Assembly: GCA_030068145.1 (NCBI GenBank)
Contig: JAPJBO010000044.1
Span: 248,001-312,000 of the forward strand
Length of the DNA: 64,000 nucleotides
Direction: 5' to 3'
Source of the DNA: Diplonema papillatum
Lineage: Eukaryota > Euglenozoa > Diplonemea > Diplonemida > Diplonemidae
In this document: in pieces, positions 23,160-32,530 of the stretch
Position numbering within the stretch: the first letter of the stretch is position 1
Layout of the letters: each line of letters opens with the position of its first letter
Notes under the pieces: generated by a model
Told to the model about the DNA's origin: nothing
What the model saw: the letters and a program-made list of their open reading frames with translations, nothing else
Database searches by the model: none
Translations under genes and position numbers: made by a program

Positions 23160-23410
23160 TACGACAATGATCACCCGGAGACTTTAAAACCCCGGATCCC
23201 CAAGCGAACTTGCACTCTAAAATAAGTCGAATGGTCGGCCAAAGACACACGCACAAGCACACGTACTGCCACTACCGCAGATACGATGCGGCACACTAAT
23301 ATACGATACCTATGAGGACCCTTTTCGACAATGGTCACCCGGAGACCGTGTAAAACCCCGAATCTTTACAGTAAGTGAACTTCTGCAGCATCAGAAGCAT
23401 TCTAAAAGAG
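23160..23410 (+). repeat. Two family N motifs
   Basis: CACCCGGAGACTTTAAAACC near 23170 and CACCCGGAGACCGTGTAAAA near 23335, each preceded by a GACAATGRTCACC word. Confidence 0.6.
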
Positions 23411-23689
23411 AAGGTAATGCAAACAGAGCCCCTACTCTCGTGATGCTGAGCCGAATGGCCGAAAGAGGTCCCAGGAACAGAGCAGCGCAACAGTCGGGGC
23501 CGATAAACCGTCATCTTCCGCTTCCCCTACCCAATCCCCAGCACTGAAAATTGTGTTGGTGACACCTAACAGGGCTTACGACTGAGTGCGCATGAGCAAC
23601 ATCCTCCTTTCTTTGTCTCCTGTCCTTCCCTCGAAACAAGTATGGTGGGTGCTCTTTGTCCGGGTCTTTGTTAGCTGATTTCAGCTCAG

Positions 23690-23810
23690 ACACGGGCGAG
23701 TAGCCGCCTGACAACCCCAGTCTCACACCGCTGTCGTGTCTGCAGACACTCAATTTCCGCGCTGATGATGGTCTGCCCAATGTGAGTTGCGGTTTTTTAC
23801 GACCGAATCA
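23690..23810 (+). repeat. Family H repeat
   Basis: CTCACACCGCTGTCGTGTCTGC and GCTGATGATGGTCTGCC (core shared with 19675-19770). Confidence 0.6.
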
Positions 23811-23954
23811 CGGCGCAGACAGGAGCGGTGTGGAGCACCTTCCCCCTCAGCCACTTTTCTTACCCTACCCCTACGAATGAAAGAAGAAAAAGTGGAAAAA
23901 GAAAAGGAAAGAGTATTCAAAAAACCGACCTGCTTACTGAGAAAGCAAAGCGAA

Positions 23955-24130
23955 ACTCTGCATTCCCGCGAAGAAGACTTGATGCTAGCACCAAACATAC
24001 ATGAGAGGCAACCATTTTGCCTCGCATGTATCTCAGCACCAACCTGAGATTCTTTCACCCCAAGCCTATCTGCGGTCAATCGGAGACTGAAGAAACACGG
24101 CCTACCTATCACAAAAACAACGCTAAAACT
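23955..24130 (+). repeat. Family I repeat with adjoining N-like motif
   Basis: GCGAAGAAGACTTGATGCTA and CATGAGAGGCAACC identify family I. 24060-24130 carries a diverged N core (CAATCGGAGACTGAAG). Confidence 0.55.
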
Positions 24131-24149
24131 TGCTCAAGAATCATCAATT

Positions 24150-24545
24150 GCAGCGGTCTTCCAAACACCTGCAGCTAGTGTGGATACGCAGCGCACGTTG
24201 GTGCGACCGTCACCACCAGACGGAAGGGCGCTGGATCGGACGAGAAGGCAGCGAAACTTGCCGACACCGCAAGGAAAGCAGATCCAAAAACCTCTACAGC
24301 AGCGGCACGCCGAAAACAAGTGAACAGCGGCAACGTGGTGTGCTGGTCCCACTGCGTTGCCGACGCGAAAAGGACACAACAAAGGATTATAGGGAGCGTG
24401 TCAGTTAGACTTTGGCGGACACTTGCCGGCATGGTGGAGAACTCCTTCCCTCCCCCACCTCTATATTTTTTTACCAAACATGGAATGTTGGAGGAAATGA
24501 GAAGCTCGTCGCCGCAAACCGTGGCGTTTTCACTTGCGTCCTGAA
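24150..24545 (+). other. Coding-like fragment, unknown repeat family
   Basis: One + frame is open across about 24180-24543, with a Lys/Ala-rich part (EKAAKLADTARKADPK) followed by VVCWSHCVADAKRTQQRII. Its last third (24395-24437) recurs inverted at 12230-12270, so it is probably part of a dispersed element. Not recognised. Confidence 0.35.
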
Positions 24546-24586
24546 TCCAGCTTTACGTAAATAACGATCAGGCACTGCGTTCAACG

Positions 24587-24720
24587 AAAATGACGGCATG
24601 GCAAACCATGGCTTTGTCCTATAGGCTACTGTGGCCGACGCCCCTCGCCCCCCCGGCCAAATGACGGCATGGCAAACCATGTCCTACAGGCTACTGTGGC
24701 CGACGCCCCTCGCCCCCCCT
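24587..24720 (+). repeat. Two-unit tandem repeat
   Basis: Units share ATGACGGCATGGCAAACCAT and CTACTGTGGCCGACGCCCCT. The first has a short extra GGCTTTG. Confidence 0.85.
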
Positions 24721-25635
24721 CCCCACCCCCCCTCCCTAACTGACACGTTCCCATAGCGGCAAAGTCTTTTCCCTTCCTTTTTCGCACCAATCCGTACGCC
24801 CGTACGGGATCGGGCGGCAACAACACAAAAATACTTTGGATTAACAAGAAAAGAACCCATTTGCGAAGTTTACCAGATGTCTTCAAAATCTGGTACCAGC
24901 CGTGCCTGCAGTCCAAAACGAGTCAAGAAGCATCTCTTCTTGATTACACGTCGAATCGAGTGACGAGATGCTTCAATCTATTTCAACAGACCGCAGTCTG
25001 AATCGACGAAGCATCACTTCAGCGGCTTTGATCAAATGTCGAATCGACATTCAGACTGCTGGCACGGCGAAAACGGCCCCCTTCACATTGCTTGGCCCCT
25101 TTTCGTTGGTGCGCACGTTCCTTCAACCTGTTTTCTTGATCCAACGGGAGTGAGGATGGTACTCGATCGGAAGTTTGTTCTTGACATCTTGCACTTGTGT
25201 TGGACACGAAGTAAGCTTCCACTCTACAAAACAAAAGCCTGCCTTGCCGGAGATCCCCCTTTGCTTTACTGGGTCACGACCCTCGTTTTCCGGAACTGCG
25301 GGAGGAGGAGGTCATTCGACGCTCACGCTTCCCTCCACTCGCCCTACGGATAGGAAGTCTTCGAAGCGAAAGTGCAGAGGAAGGGTGCTCGGCACGGCAG
25401 CCAGCCTGCGGTGGCTTGTTCAGTCAAAGGCCCCCCTCGGCAACGTAGTACTGTTACGCAAGATACCGTTAAACCAGGATCAGTTAAACCGGCAGAAACC
25501 TGGACCACACCCCTGGAATAGGCGGAAAGTGGTGCAGGCTTAGTACGAACCCGCTTTTGTGGGTGATCTTGCACGGACTGTCTCATCATTGTATGGTCCG
25601 GTTGCGGTGTAGCTGATACGCTGCAAATTGGGTAC
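24721..25635. other. Intergenic, no gene seen
   Basis: 24900-25075 has several GAATCGAC / AGATGCTTC inverted words. 25095-25210 is the partner of 8805-8920. No supported gene. Confidence 0.4.
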
Positions 25636-26182
25636 CTTATGCGAGCCATCAACGACCTGTGCTGCGCCGACTCAGGAGTCGCCTCCTTCCCTGGGAGATG
25701 GCGGCAGGGGGTCTGTTCCCTCCGCTGTTTTGGTGCGCCGGCTATGCCGGGTTGTACCCACCGCCCACGCTTTGCGGCTGGACGGAAGACCGAGTGGATG
25801 TTGGGCAAGCTGGAAACAATTTGCGCCCGTAACAGCTGGAACGATGCCGTGCCTGAATATCCGCACGACGTACCCTATGTTCAGTGGGAGTTGAGATTCT
25901 CTGTCAAGATGCTAGCCGCCGCCATAGGGCGGGATATTGCCAAAAGGAGGAGAGCCCGCGAAACAACGTGTCAACACAAGCCTGCCAGGCGGTCTCGTCC
26001 GCCAGTCAGAACGCCCCCATCGCTGCGCCACCATCGGTGCAACAATCATCTTTGACAGGGCCACGGCTCGCTCCGCGCAACGACTTGCGCCCGCCGTAGT
26101 AGTACGGGATAGTAGTGGGGCGACCGGATACTCCTCGGAGAGATGGTCCCTGCACTCTAACTCGTCTCTCTCTCTCTCTCAT
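25636..26182 (+). mobile_element. Family Q element, longer copy with coding remnant
   Basis: An open stretch at 25639-26055 encodes a Trp/Cys-containing segment (FPGRWRQGVCSLRCFGAPAM, later HRPRFAAGRKTEWM, NSWNDAVPEYPHDV, KMLAAAIGRDIAKRRRAR) with a basic tail, then ~85 bases of non-coding 3' sequence ending in (TC)n. The same protein appears at 51110-51566. Copies are cut at different left ends but share the right end and a simple-sequence tail, as non-LTR retrotransposons do. No reverse transcriptase is in the window. Confidence 0.65.
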
Positions 26183-27204
26183 TGTATGGTCCGGTTGGCG
26201 GTGTAGCTGATACGAACACATTCGTTCGTACAGCGCAAGAAAACGCGTTTTGTCTTGTATCGAGCGACGCCTATCGGGTGACGCCGATCCCACACCTACT
26301 CCCCCCCTGTATTGTATCGAACAAACACAAGCAAAGCCGGAGTGCAGCCCCAGCTACACTACCGCCCCCCTCCCTTAGTTGCGCACGCGTTGCCTGCCCG
26401 ATTGGGAACATTTCTGGAGTTTAGGGTCTTAATTTTGCTGCTTCTGGAGTGGGCAGTCTGCAGGCGCTGAGCGCTGGGTTTCGGTCCGGGATTCAATCCC
26501 CCCCCAGGCTCACCTGTATACAATATGTGTACACAGTCGTGGAGTCCAGCCTCCTGAGAGCGATCCACCGATAATGTGGTACCACGAAAGCCAGGCGTAC
26601 CTACTTTTTGCTAACGACGACCCGAACCCCGCGCAACGCTTCTACTGCAACGGAAGGCACATCACGAAGCTCTTCTGGCAGTGGCTTGCCGTGTGGGGAA
26701 AAAAAGAACACCCGTCAATAGCGGAGGGAAAAGCCTTTGCACAGAGAACTGCTGAGAACATTTACACTGATACCACCCCCCAGAAAAAAAGAAAGCAAAA
26801 AGGTGTCGGTCATGCGATACGTAGGGAGTGCATGCCTGCCTCATGGCGCCTGCGCTTACTGCACTCAACGCCGAAGACGGCCTAACGTGTGTGAGGTGTG
26901 GAGACAGTGACCGAACCCCCAAGCGAACCACAAACAAGGTAGGCAACGGCACTCTCTGCTTCGTGTATCTACCATCTTTATCAACACGTGCGAATAAAAG
27001 ATTTTCAAAGACTCGCCACAAGACGAGCAGATTGAATCCTAAGCAACTTCTGAAAGGTTGTCATCGTACGCGGCAAGAGCACATATAATGAACTTTTCTT
27101 TGAACGAAGTGTACTTGAATGCTAGGCCTGAACAGCAAGTGTTCCGCCTGAACATGAAGTCAAAGTGCCCCCGCCTTTCTCCCGTCAGCAATGATAATGT
27201 AAGC
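26183..27204. other. Intergenic with one odd open frame
   Basis: 26574-26885 opens with MWYHESQAYLLFANDDPNPA, then CNGRHITKLFWQWLAVWGKK. The first ~45 codons look more protein-like than the surroundings. I cannot assign it to a family. The rest shows nothing. Confidence 0.3.
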
Positions 27205-27412
27205 AACTTTTTTTACATAAGCGCCAGCTTCAAAGGAAATGCTCGACGATGCTGCCCGACACAGAACAGAGGGGAACCCAAGTGCTTTAACTACCGACCA
27301 CGTGTTGAACGGACGTGAGGTCATGCGGGTCTACCCCGACACGACAAATCACACAAACCCAACAGGTCAAAGTCCTACGGTGGTGTAAGCGAAGAACAAA
27401 TCGTCTAACATT
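27205..27412 (+). mobile_element. Family D element, right end missing
   Basis: Starts TAAGCGCCAGCTTCAAAGGA and runs to GGTGGTGTAAGCGAAGAACA. Confidence 0.7.
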
Positions 27413-27565
27413 ACTGTTGGACAGAATCTTGAAGGCAAGCACCTGCGAGCAACGGTTGCACGGGAAAGGTTGAACGAAGCCAACGAAAAAGGGTTGATGC
27501 AGGAACCGCCCCCCCCAAGAGAGGTTTGTACCCAGATCATGCGAAGAACGGTCGAGAGGAGTTTG
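27413..27565 (+). repeat. Diverged family E relic
   Basis: Keeps GAGCAACGGTTGCAC, GAAGCCAACGAAAAAG and AGAGAGGTTTGTACCC but has lost the GGGAACATTTCC terminus. Confidence 0.55.
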
Positions 27566-27949
27566 CTCTCGTAGCACGGCTGGTCCTGGCCGCCAACGTG
27601 CTTCGATCGGCAACTTGACCACTTAGACTCACACCGCTGTCCTGTCCGCGTAGACATTTCAGGCAATTTTTGGTCGAAATTTCTTTTTAGCCACATGCAA
27701 TGTGTGAGGAAACTGAAGCCCAAGTAGGACCTTCTGATCATGATCATTTGCCAAATTTGCCACCTGCAACCACGTCCAGTATTGGGCTCAGGGTAGTGCG
27801 GTCAACGAAAACTCTAGTTTCCCTTTCTACTTTCTCCTACTCTCGCGGTGTACGGTTTTCGTCCAATTTACACAGGTTTCTGGGCTCCGTGTTTTCGGGG
27901 TTTTTGGTCCTACGGCCACTTTTTGACGATAAATCTTTTTATAAATAGT
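27566..27949. other. Intergenic, H fragment
   Basis: A family H fragment at 27615-27655 and an AGCCACATGCAATGTGTGAG word at 27691 shared with 34137. No gene seen. Confidence 0.45.
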
Positions 27950-28165
27950 ACATCTGTACTGACGGGAACATTTCTGGAACAACGGTTGCACATGAAAGAG
28001 AAAACGAAGCCGACGAAAAAGTGCTAATACAGGAAACCCCCCCGAGAGGGTTATACCCGAAGAACAAGAAACCTGTGCCTTATAATTTTCATCACCTTTG
28101 GTCAATTGATGCTGATCGTCCGTTGCTTCGTTTATCAGTGCAAGCCCCAACTCCGGAAATGTTCC
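27950..28165 (+). mobile_element. Family E MITE
   Basis: Near full length: AGTACATCTGTACTGACGGG at the left, CCAACTCCGGAAATGTTCC at the right. Confidence 0.75.
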
Positions 28166-28206
28166 TCGACCAGTTGTGCCCTCGGCAGATTTTCAGGGTC
28201 TGGGTT

Positions 28207-28378
28207 CTTTTTCGTATGAACACCTGCTTTTGTGGGAAACCCTTGAAGAGACTGCCAGTTGCAAAACCTGAAAGGAGCAAATGTGCTGCAGCCCACACGA
28301 AACACGGGTATATCTGGGTAGTGGCGTAAGCGTTCAACAACTGTCAAGATGAGCACAAGGCAGTCCCTCGAGTATTTT
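28207..28378 (+). mobile_element. Family A element, internally deleted
   Basis: Lacks the segment GACCCACTTTGTAGTTGTAT that lies before the right end in other copies. Confidence 0.7.
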
Positions 28379-28382
28379 TATT

Positions 28383-28570
28383 GAAAGTATGCTAATACTG
28401 CAGGAATAGTTGACTAGACCTCTCGAGTTTGTGCTAACCACGAATTGAGGAGTCGGGAGAACCTACAAAGCCAAAAGCAGGACCGACCCCCCGTTCGTGA
28501 GAAAAAGCGAAGAATAAAAACCACCTTCTTTTTTCTATCTATCTTTGTCAAGAGCAACTCAACTTTCTTG
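28383..28570 (+). repeat. Family F repeat
   Basis: Core CCTACAAAGCCAAAAGCAGG, then ACCCCCCGTTCGTGAGAAAA. Other copies at 34140-34285 and 59235-59395. It directly follows a family A copy here. Confidence 0.75.
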
Positions 28571-30888
28571 CAAACGCCTGATGATTAGCAGACATGGTGA
28601 TGCGCGGCCCGATTCCAAGCACGTCCTTTGCATACGGGTAGAAACCTCTGACGGTAGGGGTCAAGTTCGACACAGACACCGCTGAAGCAATCAGCCGCTC
28701 CTCCTCGATCGTGTGTTGCGAACGGAGAGCCGAGTCTCCAGCTCTTTCTCAAGCAAAACAGCACCCATTCGCTCTTTCTACGGCACCACGAAGCCCGATC
28801 AATAACAATGCCACGGCCCCTGCCCCGCCGCTGCTCCTCACCGCACCCCCTTCACCCCGCTTAATGTGCCTTAGGGTTGACAATCACCCGGGGAAGGTAA
28901 AGAAAGAATACCTCAAAACACCGAAGGAAGGGGGAGGCTGAGAGGAATGGTTGCGTCGCAGCTCTTGCGGGCAGGTAGGAAAAAAGGAGAGGGTGGCTTT
29001 CATTCCCTCTTCCTTTTCCTCGTTCTCGTTAAATTTTTCCTGTAGTGCGGGCCTGCATGCCCCACCAAAAAAAAAAGCAAGCGAAAAGAGAACACAAAAG
29101 AGCGTCGTATCACCTTACGCGGTTTCACGGGATGTTTGACAGCCACTGCCCAACGAGTTCATGCTAATCCATTTGTTCCCCCAACAACCATCACGCAGAC
29201 GGCGTCGAATTCTTACGCGGTTTCACGGGATGTTTGACAGCCACTGCCCAACGAGTTCATGCTAATCCATTTGTTCCCCCAACAACCATCACGCAGACGG
29301 CGTCGAATTCTTCGCTTCGGCTGACACCATTTGCGCAGTGAACCACGTTAAAGAAGACGTACGAAGACCTAGACACGAATACAGCGCAAAGCATCTGCTG
29401 AAGACTACAAACCCCCAACCTGCCCCCCCCCCCGCCCGCAGTGTTGAGCACATATCCATTTCAAGCACGTTCTTGCAATCCCCCCGCCCGCAGAAGATGA
29501 AAGCGACGGGAAACAAAGGAGGTCGGTGACATTATTATATATAAATATGTAACCAACTTTAGCTGCGCAGGTTCCTCGGAGAAGGGTTGATGCTAGCCAT
29601 CAAGCATACATGAAGAAGCAGTGCTCTGCCCTCAAGCTACACCGGTGTCAAAGCTGGGGTTAAAGAAGCGGGTTCGAGTAAAAGAGGGTGCGGCTACTCT
29701 CTAACTCACAACAGCTTCTGAGGCTAAACTCCACTCTGTGTAAACTAAGATTTCTCTCCCCCTCCGCTGGGTAGGGTCGGTTGTATTATGTGTTGTTTAT
29801 ATATTTGGAGTTTTATGTCAGCTAAGACCGACCAAAGCCTTCTTGGGCTTCGCAATTCGACACAAACAGAAGTGATTCTCGTTTGCGAAACGTAGCCCAG
29901 CGCACAACGCCGCGAACGCGGCCGCCTCGCCTGACGGCTCGCGTCCAAAGCCCTGCCAACCAGTTGAAGGAAGTGCAACCAGTTGGCAGGAACCCCGTGT
30001 TTGGGAGAATGAGAGTCTGTCATAAAACACAGGTTAAAATTGACATGAGCCTCTCAAAGAGAATTTAACATGCGTTGGCCATTGAGGTCCCCCGGTGGGG
30101 AAGTGACACACCCCCACGCGTGTGTCACGATGCGGTGCTTCAGTGTGATGGGGTTGCGGTGGATGGTACTGTTGGTCTTCCGAATGATCAACCCCTACAA
30201 GGTAGGGGTAGGTAGTACTGCCAAATCCTACCTTTCCCCCCCCCCTCCGCGAAGAAGACTTGATGCTAGCATCAAACACATGAGAGGCAAGTAGCGCCTG
30301 AACACGAAACTAAGATTTTCCCCCGTGCGTTGTCACCATTTCCAAGCCCTTTCTCCCCCACTCCAGAGATACGGTATGCGGGAAAACAAAGCTCGCGCGA
30401 GAGTAACAGGATGCCCGCATGGCCATCACAGATGTCAGCAGGCAGGGTGGAGAGGGGGAGAAAATTCCCCAGTAGCCCCAGCTGAACCCCGTGGCGTTCG
30501 TTCTGCAAAGTGGAACTCCCGCCATGGTGTCGCAAGTTGCAGGTGCATGCGTGGAGCGACGTCCTGCGGTCCCCTTTCAGGACGTCCACAAGGGATTCTG
30601 ATTGCTGTCGGTCCTGGCTGTGACAAGCCGGCAACAATGACCAATTTCCAGCGCTGTCGCGTTGGCATCTGGAAAACGCCCGCATACTGATGCTGTGTTC
30701 GTGAATACTAGGCGGCGTCCTTCCATGAAGTACAGCCGCCAACGTATCCATATATATGACCATACTGTTCCTCCCCCTTCTCCCCCCCCCCCGCAGCAAA
30801 AGCACATTATTTCTTCCACCCTTGCCTTCCCCTGGTGCTGTGCCCAGGTGGCTCACTAGTCTCTCTTTTGGCCGGCCCGTTTCTTTTT
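28571..30888. other. Intergenic, scattered family I pieces
   Basis: Family I-like pieces at 29580-29760 and 30245-30335. GC-rich open frames on both strands at 30270-30860 overlap each other and show no domain. No supported gene. Confidence 0.4.
29115..29310 (+). repeat. 98-bp perfect tandem duplication
   Basis: Two copies (29115-29212 and 29213-29310) starting TTACGCGGTTTCACGGGATG. They appear identical, so the event is recent, or else an assembly artefact. Confidence 0.9.
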
Positions 30889-31322
30889 TGTATAAGCACC
30901 TGCTTTGTAGGAAATACTTGAGGAGGCTGCCAGCTGCAAAAGATCAAAGGAGGTAAATGTGCTGTAGCCCACACGAAACACAGGTGAATCTGGGTTTAGT
31001 GGCGGGCGTAAGCGTTCAACAAAAAAGACCCATTTTGTAGTTGTATTGTTTCTCCCCCTCTAGCCTCCTTCGAAGTAAGCACAAGGCAGCCCCTCGAGTA
31101 TTTTTGTTGTACAAGCACCTGACTTGTAGGAAATACTTGAGGAGGCTGCCAGCTGCAAAAGATCAAAAGAGGTAAACTGTGCTGTTGCCCACATGAAACA
31201 CAGGTGAATCTGGGTTTAGTGGTGGGCGTAAGCGTTCAACAAAAAAGACCCACTTTGTAGTTGTATTGTTTCTCCCCCTCTAGCCTCCTTCGAAGAAGCA
31301 CAAGGCAGCCCCTCGAGTATTT
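30889..31322 (+). mobile_element. Two family A elements head to tail
   Basis: Copies 30889-31107 and 31108-31322, both of the short subtype and very similar (shared variant GAGGCTGCCAGCTGCAAAAG). The second appears to start at the end of the first, suggesting tandem duplication rather than two chance insertions. Confidence 0.8.
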
Positions 31323-31383
31323 TGTGCTGCGCTCAGCGCCGAGCTGCCATGCTCAAGCCTGCTCCGACAACCCCATCCGACTG

Positions 31384-31445
31384 TCGGTTTCGCGGGTCGT
31401 GGCGAGATGCATTTTCGGTTTCGCGGGTCGTGGCGAGATGCATTT
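31384..31445 (+). repeat. 31-bp tandem duplication
   Basis: TCGGTTTCGCGGGTCGTGGC ... GATGCATTTT occurs twice in a row. Confidence 0.9.
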
Positions 31446-31574
31446 TCTCCTTCAGAGATGCTAACATGGTTCACGCAGGGTATACAGCTCAGCCTTCTGG
31501 GACATTGTCCCCTGGCATAGGGGCCACAACGAGTGCACTGGGCAGAGCAATTCTCCGATATCAAAGGCACTTTT

Positions 31575-31735
31575 ACGAATGGTCACTCGGAGACTTTGAA
31601 ACCCCGGAAGCGAACTTACACTCTAAAGAAGAAACAACCCACACCCACATAGCCCTACTTGCTCGAAGAGAACCCGTTTTACAAAGGTACACCCGGAGAC
31701 CCTAAAAGAACCGGAATACCAAGCAAACAAAATTC
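31575..31735 (+). repeat. Family N motifs upstream of the truncated PDI copy
   Basis: CACTCGGAGACTTTGAAACC near 31586 and CACCCGGAGACCCTAAAAG near 31690. The second lies about 80 bases before the ATG at 31791. Confidence 0.6.
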
Positions 31736-31790
31736 GACTAGAAAAGCAACTGTCCAATGCAGAGTAAAAAAAGGAAGTAGCATCACAACG

Positions 31791-32180
31791 ATGGCGGAGC
31801 GAACGGCTGTGGCGTTCTGCGGCGGGCTCGTGTTCCACTCGTGCGCGCGCGGGCAAGACGACTTCGAGGGCGGAGAGGACGAGTACGACTACGCCGACGA
31901 CGGCTACGACGAGGAGGGCATGGGCGGCGGCGGCGGCTTCGGGGGAATGGGCGGCTTCGGAGGGGAAGGGATGGAGGGCATGGGCGGACTGGACGCCCTG
32001 TCGGGCATGATGGGCGGCGGCATGGGCGGCGAGAGCGGTGGCGGCCACATCAAGATCATCGAGGACGCCGGCGACTGGGAGGTGCTGCTGGACCCAGTGC
32101 GGTGTTGCACCACGGTCGTCGCGTACTTCGCCTCGGGCGGGTTGGTGTTTGTCTGCTACGACGAAAGTTGTCTTCGCTAG
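31791..32180 (+). pseudogene. Truncated tandem copy of the PDI gene 5' end
   Basis: From about 31760 to 32138 this matches 32499-32877 closely, including the short leader before the ATG. It encodes the signal peptide-like start, the acidic DYADDGY stretch and the Gly/Met-rich region, then HIKIIEDAGDWEVLLDP. Homology stops after VVAYFASGG, and the frame ends at TAG 32178-32180 after about 13 unrelated codons. Differences from the intact gene include Cys in place of Arg-Tyr in VRCCTTVV. No thioredoxin active site remains. It could make a 129-residue secreted fragment if transcribed, but I infer a decayed duplicate. Confidence 0.8.
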
Positions 32181-32530
32181 TGAGAGAAGCTTCGGCACTG
32201 AGTGCTGCCCATCACTCGTTCCGATTACTAAGAATTCGGCGTTTTTTACTGCCCTTGAGACAACGATGAAAGTCGTCGTATGCTAGTGAGAACAGCTTCG
32301 GCACTCATTCAACAAAGGTACTACAAAGGGAACGTCCCTAGGACAAGTCGATGATACCCTTACGACAATGGTCACCCGGAGATTTTGCAACCCCGGAATC
32401 CTAAGCGAACTTACACTCCATTAGACTAAAGACGAAACAACTCACACCCACATAGCCCTTACTTACCCTCATCCGGAGACCCTATAATAACCGGAGTATC
32501 AGAGTAAAAAAAGGAAGTAGCATCACAACG
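32181..32530. other. Spacer with small duplication and N motifs before PDI
   Basis: CTAGTGAGARAAGCTTCGGCACT-type sequence occurs twice (about 32176 and 32283). Family N motifs at 32360-32415 and 32465-32500, the last about 35 bases before the PDI ATG. Confidence 0.55.

Noticed and set aside
26536-26557. Possible last exon of the p25-alpha gene after a GTACACAG acceptor (SWSPAS then stop)
   Set aside because: Phase fits, but it is 9.7 kb away, only six codons long, and has no family signal. Chance is likely.
30756-30956. Recurring peptide FLYKHLLCRKYLRRLPAAKDQRR (shown here only as a repeat translation)
   Set aside because: It is the translated left end of family A, also seen at 16860 and 45735. 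It reflects the repeat, not a protein.
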